Shown one piece after another: positions 24,549 through 34,593 of a stretch of DNA of 64,000 bases (positions within the stretch are counted from its first letter, which is position 1; every line of letters starts with the position of its first letter). The stretch covers positions 1 to 64,000 of the forward strand of contig PHBX01000006.1 in assembly GCA_002842045.1 (NCBI GenBank), in the 5' to 3' direction. The position numbers and the translations under genes were made by a program. Under the pieces are notes generated by a model. That model saw only the letters and a list, made by a program, of their open reading frames with translations. It was not told the DNA's origin and did no database searches. The stretch is from Chloroflexi bacterium HGW-Chloroflexi-3. GTDB taxonomy: Bacteria; Chloroflexota; Anaerolineae; Anaerolineales; Anaerolineaceae.

Positions 24549-25660
24549 GACAGCATGGTGTGGATCGTTTCTCCATCCAGGTTGGTGTATTTTCCAATTG
24601 CCTGCACTGTCAAACATGAATGGGCTGGAAAAACACACACCAAACTACCCGGAATAATTTCATCTGGTATTCCATCTGGAATTACAACCACTCCATGCTC
24701 TTGAGAAAGTGAGCGCAAATAACCAATAATCTTTTTATCATCCCAGCTCCATCCATTCTGAGCTGGAAGCGATACAAGACCAAAAGCGTTCTGGATTTCA
24801 CCCCATGAATGAGAATCTTTTGACAGATGAATTGCACCACCGTAAATGACGACTTCGTTTTGTTCCGGATGAACTGCAACCACCGGACAAACCACTGTCA
24901 CTGCAATCTCCTCTAACTTACACACACCTGCCTGATACTGTTGTACATCATAAAAAAGGAAATTTCCTGGTCGAATTTCGTCTACATTTCCAAAATCATT
25001 TACCAATCTGGAAGATGGTGTATCTCCTACAGATATTTCTATTTTGGAATACCCAAGTTGATTTAATTGATCTTGAATACCCAATAATGTTTTCACAGAA
25101 CCATCATAAACTGAATGAATTTCTTCAATAGTCTTAAATCGATAACTATGCCCGGCATGTGTGATCAAACCGCTAAGCGTGATATGCTTGCTTTTTTCTA
25201 ATTCATTTGCTAATTCGGCTATTATTTCAAATTGATCGCTCTTCAATCCACACCGGTTTGCCCCAGTATCAATCTTTATCCAACCGGAGATTTGGCAAGA
25301 AATGTGCTTATCAATGAAACGAACTGCCCTTATATCCTCAAATAATAAGGACAATTTAATTCTTTTAGAAAGTTCAAGAATCTCTTCGATTTGTAATATA
25401 TTTACTGGGAAGGCGATAAAAATATCATCCCAGCCATGATCTGCGAAATAAATAGCCATCTCGATAGATGACACTGTAATTTTTGTTATCCCGATTTCTT
25501 GAAACCATTCCCCTATTTCAGCGGATTGATGAGTCTTGAAATGAGGTCTAAATTGTTTGCCCTGGGAGAGAATTTTTTCATTTATTAGCGCAAGATTTTT
25601 TCTAGCTTTATTTTCATCTAATAATAATGTCGGTTTTTGAATACTGGAAAAAATCGTCAC
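24545..25660 (-). CDS. Fold-type III PLP enzyme, D-threonine aldolase/D-serine dehydratase-like
   Basis: A 371-residue enzyme with an alanine racemase-type N-terminal barrel. The PLP lysine is in FRPHFKTHQSAEIGEW (Lys near residue 42), the usual PHxKTHK motif of D-threonine aldolase and D-serine deaminase. The C-terminal D-ser_dehydrat domain carries VIPDGIPDEIIPGSLVCVFPAHSCLT, whose His and Cys bind a metal ion in this family. It probably acts on D-3-hydroxy amino acids. It lies 14 bases downstream of the large membrane gene and may share its transcript. Confidence 0.87.
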   Translation of the reverse strand: MTIFSSIQKPTLLLDENKARKNLALINEKILSQGKQFRPHFKTHQSAEIGEWFQEIGITKITVSSIEMAIYFADHGWDDIFIAFPVNILQIEEILELSKRIKLSLLFEDIRAVRFIDKHISCQISGWIKIDTGANRCGLKSDQFEIIAELANELEKSKHITLSGLITHAGHSYRFKTIEEIHSVYDGSVKTLLGIQDQLNQLGYSKIEISVGDTPSSRLVNDFGNVDEIRPGNFLFYDVQQYQAGVCKLEEIAVTVVCPVVAVHPEQNEVVIYGGAIHLSKDSHSWGEIQNAFGLVSLPAQNGWSWDDKKIIGYLRSLSQEHGVVVIPDGIPDEIIPGSLVCVFPAHSCLTVQAIGKYTNLDGETIHTMLS

Positions 25661-25674
25661 ACTTTATTCTCCAT

Positions 25675-28119
25675 TTAAGGTAAATATCCAAAATAGATTA
25701 AATTTTCATAAGCAAAATGAATAATTCCATTTGGATTAACCGTGAACGCTGTTAATTTGCTGGACTCGTCGAGGTTGTTCGCCCGACTGGATAAATTTGG
25801 GCTAATTTGTTGTTGTAAGTTGAGTGCCATACTGAAATGAAAAATCGCCTGATTATTCTCATCCATAAAATATATGGACGGATCCGGTGGAAGCGTAACA
25901 TATACTTGTGAAATTTTTGATCCTGGCAAAACACTGTAACTTTCCCTGGTTTTCCCTCCCAAAATCAAACCATATCCTATGTTATTCTCACAGGTTAATT
26001 GATTCAAATTGCATCTTGTTAATTGACCGTTTGCATGAACAAGAAATAACTCCTCCTGGTTTACTGAGATATCCAGTGAACCGGCTAAATTCTCAGGAAT
26101 ATTACTTGAAAAAATACTTTCAGGAACCTGATCAAAAGCATAATTATTGGAGGGATACCGATAAATGTCTCTATTTTTACTCCCTGAGTCTAAAACATAA
26201 AGGCTATACCCATTAAATGCGAGTGCTTTTATTTCTCCCCAATTCAAATCTGATCTTTTCAATTCAATTGCGATTGGATCACTTCCAGGAATACACATGA
26301 TCAGATTCCCTCGCCCATCGATTCCCATTAAGGACGTATTGATTTTATTCGCATAATTGACTGGTTCAATATCAATCAATGGATCTACGATAACTTCCCC
26401 ATATTTACCCGGTCCGCATGTGAATGAATTATCTATTATATAATCTGGTCGTGTGGCAATCATCCTGATGACTCGACCTGTTCCAGAATCCAGAGCATAC
26501 ACATCTCCATTCGTGTTACTTCCCATACGACTGATTTGAATGCGTTTATCCAGACCACCAAAAATCGTTGGTTGAATGTCAATTCTGGTCACTCCCTGAA
26601 GTTCATCCAGTTGGGTTTGAATAAATCTTTTAATTTCAGTAGTTGATTCTGATTTTCCATAGCTCTCTGATTCTGTGACCAATCGTAAAGCTTCCTGATA
26701 CATTAAAATTTGATTGTTGACATCTGGCTCATCTAAAGCGTCACTGATTAATAAATTAGCATTTGCAATTAATTCAGTCTGTTGTGAACCAACCCCACTT
26801 TGAAGATAAGATGTGATCCCAATTGCAGACACAAATAAAGCAACCAGAATCGCAATCATCAACATCGATGAAGAAGACAGATAATTGGGATCTTTGTCAA
26901 CATTTGACCTGGATGTAGATTTAACGACTTTATGTAGACCCTTTTTTACGTTATTTGTAATAGTCCTGTATTTTTCGTTCAGGTTATGAAAGAATTTCCG
27001 AACTCCCAAAAGAAAAATGGCGAAAGCTTTTGATTCATTTTTTGTCACTTTCTTTTTTTGTACTTTTTTCCGAATCTTTTCAGAATCCCATTTATCGCCA
27101 CTTAAATAAATACCCTCAAGCGACTGCTGTTGAGGAATTTCTTCATCCTTTGGGGTTTGCTTGGCACTACCATCTTCAAAAATATTCAACTGGAATTGTT
27201 CAGTACTTGTTTTCTCAGAATTTTCTCCCAATAAAAAATTCGGTAGCTCTCTAGTCAAATCATCGAGAGGCTCATCATCAAATTTCTCAGAGAAAATTTC
27301 CTCTGCAGGTAGAGATTCTTCATTAATGTTTTCATTGTATTCAGAACTTGAAAAGGGTACAGGAGAAACAGGTGGAGTATCATGGAAAGGAGTATCAATT
27401 TCTTCATAATCTATAGAAGAAAATTCCGCTGAATCAAGTTTTAATTGATGGACGCTTCCATTTCCATTTCGGAATTGAATAATTACCGCTTCAAAATCAT
27501 CCTGACTTAATTGTCTTAGGGATCTTCTTAAATGGCTGATGGACAGTCGTTGGTTATCGAATAGCGTTTCTTTTGTCCAGGTTTTTGGAGATTTTGTTGT
27601 GAGTATGATTCGATCGCTTTCATAAATTTTTGTATGGAAAAATCGAAGTTTTATCGTCTTGCCAACACCTATCCCCTCTATTCCATATGTTCTGTCCTCA
27701 AATTTTTCTATTCTGGTTCTGGATAAATGATAGGAAGTTGAGCCTCCAGCATGAACCAGGTATAAATCATCTTTATTGAGAACCAATAAATGGAAGGACC
27801 CCAGAATGGGAGATTGTGAAGTGTTTTTTATGTTTATTTGATTAAGAAGATTATTAAAAAATTCACCAGCTAATTTTGCAGCTGTTGTAATCGGACCTTT
27901 TGTTTTGTAAAATTGATCTCCGGCCTTTGCCACGATTAGATTTATTTGTTTTTCAATTTCATCATTCAATTTTCGAAATGGGGTGAAGCGGATTACAATA
28001 ATGTCTTCTACTCGTGTTCTTGTGGCTTTTCGATGTACATTCCCTGCGAAATATCCTGTTAAATTTGAATATTCTTCATTTTTTTTGAAACCAAAAGGAT
28101 ATATGAATAGATCAAACAC
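25675..28119 (-). CDS. Large membrane protein with phosphatase-like N terminus and beta-propeller-like C terminus
   Basis: I do not recognise a named family for this 814-residue protein. Residues 1-230 look like a divergent PPM/PP2C-type fold (runs such as LVLNKDDLYLVHAGGSTSYHLSRTRIEKF and RIILTTKSPKTW), though metal-binding aspartates are not clear. Residues 230-400 are acidic, low-complexity and probably disordered. One membrane helix lies at about 425-445 (MLMIAILVALFVSAIGITSYL). The extracellular C terminus has repeated strand motifs such as DVYALDSGTGRVIRM and SLYVLDSGSKNRDIYRY, suggesting a propeller. Neighbouring FHA and kinase genes fit a phospho-signalling role, which is an inference. 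Confidence 0.55.
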   Translation of the reverse strand: MFDLFIYPFGFKKNEEYSNLTGYFAGNVHRKATRTRVEDIIVIRFTPFRKLNDEIEKQINLIVAKAGDQFYKTKGPITTAAKLAGEFFNNLLNQINIKNTSQSPILGSFHLLVLNKDDLYLVHAGGSTSYHLSRTRIEKFEDRTYGIEGIGVGKTIKLRFFHTKIYESDRIILTTKSPKTWTKETLFDNQRLSISHLRRSLRQLSQDDFEAVIIQFRNGNGSVHQLKLDSAEFSSIDYEEIDTPFHDTPPVSPVPFSSSEYNENINEESLPAEEIFSEKFDDEPLDDLTRELPNFLLGENSEKTSTEQFQLNIFEDGSAKQTPKDEEIPQQQSLEGIYLSGDKWDSEKIRKKVQKKKVTKNESKAFAIFLLGVRKFFHNLNEKYRTITNNVKKGLHKVVKSTSRSNVDKDPNYLSSSSMLMIAILVALFVSAIGITSYLQSGVGSQQTELIANANLLISDALDEPDVNNQILMYQEALRLVTESESYGKSESTTEIKRFIQTQLDELQGVTRIDIQPTIFGGLDKRIQISRMGSNTNGDVYALDSGTGRVIRMIATRPDYIIDNSFTCGPGKYGEVIVDPLIDIEPVNYANKINTSLMGIDGRGNLIMCIPGSDPIAIELKRSDLNWGEIKALAFNGYSLYVLDSGSKNRDIYRYPSNNYAFDQVPESIFSSNIPENLAGSLDISVNQEELFLVHANGQLTRCNLNQLTCENNIGYGLILGGKTRESYSVLPGSKISQVYVTLPPDPSIYFMDENNQAIFHFSMALNLQQQISPNLSSRANNLDESSKLTAFTVNPNGIIHFAYENLIYFGYLP

Positions 28120-28333
28120 GATAAAAAAATCCTCTCATTGGAATAATTACATTATCTTTTGATTATACAACCTAATTTTATTCGATCTCGCTATTCTCAA
28201 TTTGAAATGAGTAATATAATAAGAAAATTATCCATCTTCTTAAAAGATTTTACGTAACAAAGTTTTTTTTGTTTTTTCTTCTATAATCTATTTAATGTGA
28301 CAAATAAAGTTTTTGAAAGGCCAGGTTTTTCAG

Positions 28334-28978
28334 ATGACAGTTGAAAAAGACGCACTTTCCTTGGATGTAGGATCAAGACTGAAAGAACTTCGTGAAGCCA
28401 GACATATCTCTATGCGAGAATTAGCCCGCAGAAGTGAATTATCTGCAAATGCTTTAAGCATGATCGAGAGGAACCTGACTTCTCCATCTGTAAGCACATT
28501 GAATAAATTAGCAACCGCGATGGAAATTCCAATCACGGCTTTTTTTAGAAATAATCCTGAAAAACATAATATTGTTTTTTGCAAAGGTTCAGAGCGCAAT
28601 AGAGTTCCATTCATGAAAGGCCTATGGGAAGGTCTCGGTGGAGGATCTTTCATTGGAAGGATAGAAGCGTTTATGCTCACTTTAGAAACTGGCGGATCCA
28701 GTGGTCCGCATGGAATGCTCCATTCTGGTCATGAATTTGCCTATTGTTTGAGAGGTAAGCTGGAATATGATGTGGCTGGCGAAAAATATCTTTTGGAAAC
28801 AGGCGATAGTTTAATTTTCGCTTCACAACTTATGCATCGCTGGCGGAATAGTGGACCTCATGTTTGTAATGCTATTATCGTAATTTCTGGTCACGAAGAT
28901 AACGAGAATCCTTCAGAATTTCATCTTGCTTCAGCAAAAATTATTGATGACCTGAAGAAAATAACAAATTCAGATTGA
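28334..28978 (+). CDS. XRE-family regulator with C-terminal cupin domain
   Basis: Transcription regulator of 214 residues. An HTH_3 domain at about residues 11-66 (LKELREARHISMRELARRSELSANALSMIERNLTSPSVSTLNKLATAM) is followed by a cupin barrel (GPHGMLHSGHEFAYCLRGKLEYDVAGEKYLLETGDSLIFASQLMHRWRN, reported here only by its start and end). Such proteins sense small ligands and often control polyamine, amino acid or sulfur genes. The ATG at 28334 is taken; the frame is open to a TTG at 28313 with no better ribosome site. Its target is unknown; it may control the divergent gene at 25675. Confidence 0.88.
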   Translation: MTVEKDALSLDVGSRLKELREARHISMRELARRSELSANALSMIERNLTSPSVSTLNKLATAMEIPITAFFRNNPEKHNIVFCKGSERNRVPFMKGLWEGLGGGSFIGRIEAFMLTLETGGSSGPHGMLHSGHEFAYCLRGKLEYDVAGEKYLLETGDSLIFASQLMHRWRNSGPHVCNAIIVISGHEDNENPSEFHLASAKIIDDLKKITNSD

Positions 28979-28991
28979 TAAGCAAATCTAA

Positions 28992-29675
28992 TTAATATTG
29001 TTTTGGTTCGTTATCCAGGCGTATCCCGTGTCCCCTGACAGTTACTAAATATTCGTGTGTCGGGTCAAACAAAGATAGCCGATCTCTAAGTCTGCGTACT
29101 AATGCATCCAGTGCTTGTTCAGAAACACCAACAGCTTTTTCATCTCCCCAAATCATCGCAATCAAGTCACTTCTGGAAACGACTTTCCCTTGTTGTTCAT
29201 TTAGCGTATGTAATAACCTGAATTGAGGTACGCTTAATGGCGGCAGAATTTCTTGATCTCCTAACCATACCCTCCGAGACCGATAGTCCAGATACAATTT
29301 TTTGGGTTTTATTTCAGTCTGAGGATCTGATAACAATTTCTGATCCAATGGCATGGTTGCATCAGAACTCAGAAAGAAGAAACTTTGAACCAATGCAATT
29401 TGAACGATATCTCCTTCTTCCAGAATGGTCGGGCTTTCAAGTAATGTGCCATTTAAAAAGGTACCATTTTTACTTCCTAAATCTTCGAGTAATACTCCAT
29501 TATTGTTTATTGAAAATCGAGCATGAACTCTGGAAACTTGTCGATCTGGTACAACAATTTCACAGCCTGGATCTCTTCCAATGTGAATTTCGGTTTTAAT
29601 TCCCCAGCGTTGCCCTAACAATGGTCCATTCTGTGCGATTAAGATTGGAAATTCAGAAAATAATTCTTCCATCAA
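28992..29675 (-). CDS. FHA domain fused to OmpR-type winged-helix DNA-binding domain
   Basis: A 227-residue regulator without a receiver domain. Residues about 20-95 form an FHA domain (HIGRDPGCEIVVPDRQVSRVHARF and EDLGSKNGTFLNG), which binds phosphothreonine peptides. Residues about 125-222 form a trans_reg_C winged helix (LSVPQFRLLHTLNEQQGKVVSRSDLIAMIW). This implies DNA binding tuned by a Ser/Thr kinase rather than a histidine kinase, and a Ser/Thr kinase is encoded divergently 170 bases away. The target genes are unknown. Confidence 0.9.
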   Translation of the reverse strand: MMEELFSEFPILIAQNGPLLGQRWGIKTEIHIGRDPGCEIVVPDRQVSRVHARFSINNNGVLLEDLGSKNGTFLNGTLLESPTILEEGDIVQIALVQSFFFLSSDATMPLDQKLLSDPQTEIKPKKLYLDYRSRRVWLGDQEILPPLSVPQFRLLHTLNEQQGKVVSRSDLIAMIWGDEKAVGVSEQALDALVRRLRDRLSLFDPTHEYLVTVRGHGIRLDNEPKQY

Positions 29676-29844
29676 ATCCTCAGTCCTTCAGGAATTTCTT
29701 TATAATCCCAAAATGTGTTAAATTTATTAAGTAATAATTTCCAACTTCGCAGCTTAATTGGGATATTGAATAAGGTATAATATATCAAATAAACGCCGAA
29801 TTGTAAAAAAATCGCAAGTAACAATTTAATTAGGAGAGAAGAAA

Positions 29845-30828
29845 ATGCCGCTCCCGTTGAAAACGGGGGATGTATTGCGTGGTCGATATCGAATTCAAAA
29901 GATCATAGGACAAGGTGGTTCTGGATCAATTTATCTCGCAGATGATTTACGATTATCGGGCCGACAATGCGCCCTTAAAGAAGTTGAACACAATACCAGC
30001 CTACCAGAGGAATTGATCAAAGAAGCTCGTGACCAATTCTTGCGGGAAGCAACTGTTCTGGCCAGATTGGATCATCCTAATCTGCCGAAAGTGTCTGATT
30101 TCTTTTCCACAGGTGCGAGAGATTATCTGGTTATGGATTATGTGCCTGGTGAGGACTTGAGAACAATCATGCTGAAAGCCAAACAAAAAAACCAATTTCT
30201 TTCAGAAATTGATGTTTTAAGCTGGATATCCCAATTGTCCGATGCTCTGATTTTTCTACACGAACAAGAGACACCAATTCTTCATCGGGATATTAAACCC
30301 AGTAATCTGAAGTTAACTCCCAGCGGTTTATTAAAACTTGTCGACTTTGGATTGGTAAAAATTGCTGCTCCTGGTGAGGTGACGATAACAATCGTCCAGG
30401 GTCAAGGAACAGCATTGTATACTCCTCTGGAACAATACGGAGGTGATCAAGGACATACAGATGTGCGAAGTGACATATTTTCCATGGGATCCACCATGTA
30501 CCACCTTCTGACAAACACTCCTCCGACCGATGCCCGGCAGCGATTCCTAAATCCGGATTCACTTAAACCACCTCGTTCCATTAATCCGGATATCAGTATG
30601 AGAACAGAGAAATGTATGTTGTGGGCGATGAATCTACATCCAGACGATAGACCAATAAATGTGATTCATTTTCGTCAGGCTTTATTCGGAGATCGTGCAA
30701 TACCCCTCCGCCCCATCAATAAAAAAATTACTGTTCAGGAAATTATCAGAATGAACCCAGAACAAACTTTAGTACTTTCAGCAATTGTAATTTTTATCCT
30801 CAGTTTTTTAATGACAGTAGGGAAATAA
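29845..30828 (+). CDS. Membrane-anchored Ser/Thr protein kinase
   Basis: Hanks-type kinase of 327 residues. Visible are the glycine loop GQGGSGSIYLADD (about 21-33), the ATP lysine in CALKEV, the catalytic loop HRDIKPSNL (about residues 151-159), DFGL, and a regulatory segment with TALYTPLEQYGG. A single C-terminal helix (LSAIVIFILSFLMTVG) anchors it with almost nothing outside the cell, so there are no PASTA or sensor repeats. It likely phosphorylates the FHA regulator or a partner of it. Its stop is directly followed by the stop of the convergent GH3 gene. Confidence 0.93.
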   Translation: MPLPLKTGDVLRGRYRIQKIIGQGGSGSIYLADDLRLSGRQCALKEVEHNTSLPEELIKEARDQFLREATVLARLDHPNLPKVSDFFSTGARDYLVMDYVPGEDLRTIMLKAKQKNQFLSEIDVLSWISQLSDALIFLHEQETPILHRDIKPSNLKLTPSGLLKLVDFGLVKIAAPGEVTITIVQGQGTALYTPLEQYGGDQGHTDVRSDIFSMGSTMYHLLTNTPPTDARQRFLNPDSLKPPRSINPDISMRTEKCMLWAMNLHPDDRPINVIHFRQALFGDRAIPLRPINKKITVQEIIRMNPEQTLVLSAIVIFILSFLMTVGK

Positions 30829-33630
30829 TCAGGATTTTCTTAATTCCACTCTTCCTCTGACATACCAAATCCATCCGATAAAACATCCTATGATCGCACC
30901 AAGAAATGTGACAGCCATAAGATCAATAGGCTTGAGTGTTAATGTCCACTTAGCTCTCATGATCGATTGAAAACTAATCAATATGTAGGCGAGCATTCCC
31001 CCAATAAATGCCAATATTGCCCATCGAGTACTCCAACGAATTGGAATTCTTGTCTTTGAGAAGAAAAACACACCAACTGACATCATAGTCACAATTAATA
31101 CCATCGCAATCCAATCACTGAACCTTGGAAGGATAGTTGGGTTTTCTTTAATAATTACAACCGGTTCAGTTGGTGTTAAGGTTGCTGTCAAGGTCAGTGT
31201 AGGAGTTTCAGTCATTTCTGGAGTGGATAAAACAACGATTGTTGCTTCAGCACCTTCTGGTTCCGGAATTTCGATTTGAATGACTTCAGAATTATAAGCT
31301 GGATCACTTACAGCTCTAATTTCCAACAACCCGGTATTTTGCACTCGGTATGTAACCTTGGCAATTCCTTTTTGGGTTATAGCTTCAACTTGTTGAATAT
31401 TGGTCCCTTTTTCAACGTAGCTGATCAAAAAACGGACGATTGTACCATCAGGAACTGGATTCATATTGTAATCTACGATTACACCTGTTTCCAAACCAAT
31501 CGTTTCTCCTAAAGCCACTTTAGGGATGTTAGAAAAATCTAGTTGGGGAACACCTACCACAGGTGAGATTTCCTGAGGTGTTTTCAGAAATAATGAAATG
31601 ATCTGGTTAGGATTGGGGGCTGTTCTGGAAATTAAATCATAGCCAATTCCCGGTACACTTACTGGTAAGACGCCATCAGCTGAAATCTCTTGAAACAATA
31701 ATCTGGTTGCAGTATCGATAAACTCGGCTGTTTTACTGAATAAGACATAATAAGCAGTCAATTTGCTGATATCCGTCGCATCCAGATAATATGGTGCATT
31801 AAATCCAAATGCGATCACTTTTTTATTGTTTAATAAGTCAGGACGGTCAGCCAGAAATTTTTGCAATGCCATTGAATCCTGATTTTCAAAATTTGGTTTT
31901 ATAAATGAAAAAACAATCCAATTAGCATTTCTTAATTCAGAATCTAGAACTGAAAACGATTGGGGATCAACTAAATAGCGATTTAAGTCTGCGAATGTGT
32001 AGGAGGACATTCGGGTTGGTGTAACCTGATCTCCTGCTCCTGGACCGTATAAACGCAATACAGCATCTTGAAAAGTTGAGACCCCAAAAATTAATTGTGA
32101 AGGACATTCTGTACACTGCCTCGCAGAGATCGTATCGGTAATGAATAAAATTCTCTCATCCCTTTGAGGTGGTTCTGGGAGTATAACGCTCAATTCAACC
32201 AGGTCCGGGCTCATTAGTACAACCGAATTGCTTGAGATATCAAAATTTATTTGTTGATTGTTGCCAACTTTTTCTAGATTCTCCTTATTTGGGATAATCT
32301 TTTCAATTTCAAATTCACCGTATAGTTCATACTTAAGTTTCAATATTCTTTTTACTGATGAATTTACTCGTTGAGCAAAGGCTGGATCCTCCAGATATTT
32401 TTGAGTGAAGAATTCTAATACCCTTATAGTCGTTGAATATGGATCTAAATCACTCGTATCAACATAAAGATCCAATAATAAAAGATCATTTCCAGAAATA
32501 AGAGCGTTACGAGAAATTTGTCTGGGATCAAAACCTTCACCGGTTGGATTAAAAAATTTCCGCACAGCATTCGAACCCAGATTATCACTAACAATAATTC
32601 CTCCTGAATTTCGCCATGATTCAAAAGCGGGTAAAGACATAAGTTGTTCTTGGGCAGATTGGTCAAAACTGACCGGTCTGGTAGTTGAACGAATATTTCC
32701 TTGAAATCCCTGATATCGGATATGGGACATCAATAAGCCATCAGTCGTTGACTCTTCATTTGGTGAATTCCCGGTTACTGAAAAAAATGGTGCCAATTCA
32801 ATTTGTTTCAATTGTTCAAGAGATTTTCGAACAGTTGCCACTTCATTTTCAGGCAATCTGTCAGATGAACCTCTTCCTGGAAAGTGTTTGGATATCACAG
32901 CCATCTGGTTATTGCTGCCAGAATGAACACCTTTTATATAAGCCTTTCCCAATTCCCCAACCCAAAAAGGATCACCACCAAATGTTCTTGCCCCCAAATC
33001 ATCACCACCTTCAACATAAGGAAAATCCAGTACATCAAGCGAAGGTCCTAATAAAATGTTGAAACCCAAAGCAGATAATTCTTCACCCAACACATTTCCA
33101 ACCTCTTCTGCAAGATTTAAGTCCCAGGTAGCACCAATGGCCAGTTGACTGGGTAACGTAGTCACACCATTGATAATCGAGTTATAAGGATAAGAATCAC
33201 CTTCCTGAGAAATTGCGATAAAAATTGGAATGTAGTTATAAGGTTGAGTAATGCTGGTACTAGTATCATCTGATTCGAAAACTATTGGCCCTTCCCATTC
33301 TATTTGTTGTAATGTTTTGGTTAATTGATATATATTTTCAATTGTATTAAGGGACGTAAAATTATCATTCGCCAAATTAAGAACCACACCCCCAACATGT
33401 CGATTCACAATCAAATCAAAAATTTCGCTTTTTTCAGTAAATTCACGACCCCTAAAAGCAACCAGGAATAATTGCCCGATCTTTTCTTCAGGAGTCATTT
33501 TTTGAAATAGATCTTGAACTTTTATTTCTACATCATTAATTTGTTCATCGGCAGCAGAATAGCCAATTCTTAAAGGAAACAACATGGATATCAAGATGAG
33601 GAGGATACAGATTCGATAAATTATTCTCAT
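30829..33630 (-). CDS. Glycoside hydrolase family 3 (NagZ-like) membrane-anchored protein, possibly inactive
   Basis: A 933-residue exported protein: signal peptide at residues 1-27, GH3 N-terminal barrel with KHFPGRGSSD (NagZ motif) and the putative nucleophile Asp in GIIVSDNLGSNA, a C-terminal alpha/beta domain, an Ig-like segment, a TLTLTATLTPTEP linker and three C-terminal membrane helices. NagZ enzymes use a His-Asp pair in the loop after KHFPGHG; here the loop reads GRGSSDRLPENEVA with no His, so beta-N-acetylglucosaminidase activity is doubtful. It could be a cell-wall binding or altered-specificity enzyme. It is followed closely upstream by the threonine deaminase-like gene. Confidence 0.82.
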   Translation of the reverse strand: MRIIYRICILLILISMLFPLRIGYSAADEQINDVEIKVQDLFQKMTPEEKIGQLFLVAFRGREFTEKSEIFDLIVNRHVGGVVLNLANDNFTSLNTIENIYQLTKTLQQIEWEGPIVFESDDTSTSITQPYNYIPIFIAISQEGDSYPYNSIINGVTTLPSQLAIGATWDLNLAEEVGNVLGEELSALGFNILLGPSLDVLDFPYVEGGDDLGARTFGGDPFWVGELGKAYIKGVHSGSNNQMAVISKHFPGRGSSDRLPENEVATVRKSLEQLKQIELAPFFSVTGNSPNEESTTDGLLMSHIRYQGFQGNIRSTTRPVSFDQSAQEQLMSLPAFESWRNSGGIIVSDNLGSNAVRKFFNPTGEGFDPRQISRNALISGNDLLLLDLYVDTSDLDPYSTTIRVLEFFTQKYLEDPAFAQRVNSSVKRILKLKYELYGEFEIEKIIPNKENLEKVGNNQQINFDISSNSVVLMSPDLVELSVILPEPPQRDERILFITDTISARQCTECPSQLIFGVSTFQDAVLRLYGPGAGDQVTPTRMSSYTFADLNRYLVDPQSFSVLDSELRNANWIVFSFIKPNFENQDSMALQKFLADRPDLLNNKKVIAFGFNAPYYLDATDISKLTAYYVLFSKTAEFIDTATRLLFQEISADGVLPVSVPGIGYDLISRTAPNPNQIISLFLKTPQEISPVVGVPQLDFSNIPKVALGETIGLETGVIVDYNMNPVPDGTIVRFLISYVEKGTNIQQVEAITQKGIAKVTYRVQNTGLLEIRAVSDPAYNSEVIQIEIPEPEGAEATIVVLSTPEMTETPTLTLTATLTPTEPVVIIKENPTILPRFSDWIAMVLIVTMMSVGVFFFSKTRIPIRWSTRWAILAFIGGMLAYILISFQSIMRAKWTLTLKPIDLMAVTFLGAIIGCFIGWIWYVRGRVELRKS

Positions 33631-33636
33631 TGACGA

Positions 33637-34593
33637 TTAAAACAAATCCTTCCAGCGATCACATATTTCTTTATGGTAATCTGCTTGAATATTGCAGCCA
33701 GTGATTATCATCACCGGTTTGTTTACTGAAATTTTATTCATGAGTACCGCGGCAAATGGAACAGCAGCTGAGCCCTCAATGATCACTTGATAATGATACC
33801 AGACATAAGCAATCGCCTGTTCAATTTCTTCTTCATCTACAAGAATAAAATCATCCAGCATACTTCTTACTAAGGGAATTGTTATTGAGTTTTTTTCAAC
33901 GCCACCAGTTAACCCATCAGCAACACTGTTACTTTCAATAACATTTTTAATAATTCCATAATGATAAAGGGAGTGAAAAAAAGCTGAATTTTTACTTTGA
34001 ATACCAATAATCCTTGTTTTTAAACCATTCAACTTGAATGCTAACCCTATTCCGGAAACAAGTGCTCCTCCACTCACAGGAACTAAACAGGCATCTGAGT
34101 CGTATGGTTTTATTTGATCAATCAATTCTAATCCTAACGTGGCCTGACCAGCAATTACCTGTGCGTCATTATAAGGAGAAACCCAGGTAGCTCCTCGTTT
34201 TAATGCATAATTTTGTGCCTCAATTTCAGCCTGACTATAATCTCCAGCAATTTTGTGAACAGTAGCGCCATAGTTAAGTATTGATTCTTCTTTGTTCTTA
34301 GCAGTCTTTTCCGGAATGAAAACCGTTGCTTTTGCACCAACTAATTTGGCGGCATAAGCAACGCCCAATCCATGATTTCCAGCAGAAACTGCAACCAGAC
34401 CTCTTTCCTGCTCCCAGGAGGCTAAGGCTAGAATTTTATTTATCGCGCCACGAATCTTAAAAGCACCAGTTTTTTGTTGGTTTTCCCATTTGATGTATAC
34501 ATTTAACTTCGAATCAAAAGTTAAAGGTGTCCTGTTAATTTTTCCTTTAATCCTGCTTGCGGCGTCTTGAATTGATTCAGAATTAATTATCAT
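33637..34593 (-). CDS. PLP-dependent threonine/serine ammonia-lyase
   Basis: Fold-type II PLP enzyme of 318 residues, catabolic threonine deaminase type without an ACT regulatory domain. The Schiff-base Lys is in KTGAFKIRGA (about residue 47), the phosphate-binding glycine loop is VPVSGGALVSG, and SAGNHGLGVAYAAKL is conserved. It converts threonine to 2-oxobutyrate (or serine to pyruvate) and ammonia. Serine racemase is a possible alternative. The start overlaps the end of the GDPD gene by eleven bases, so the two are in one transcript. Confidence 0.88.
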   Translation of the reverse strand: MIINSESIQDAASRIKGKINRTPLTFDSKLNVYIKWENQQKTGAFKIRGAINKILALASWEQERGLVAVSAGNHGLGVAYAAKLVGAKATVFIPEKTAKNKEESILNYGATVHKIAGDYSQAEIEAQNYALKRGATWVSPYNDAQVIAGQATLGLELIDQIKPYDSDACLVPVSGGALVSGIGLAFKLNGLKTRIIGIQSKNSAFFHSLYHYGIIKNVIESNSVADGLTGGVEKNSITIPLVRSMLDDFILVDEEEIEQAIAYVWYHYQVIIEGSAAVPFAAVLMNKISVNKPVMIITGCNIQADYHKEICDRWKDLF

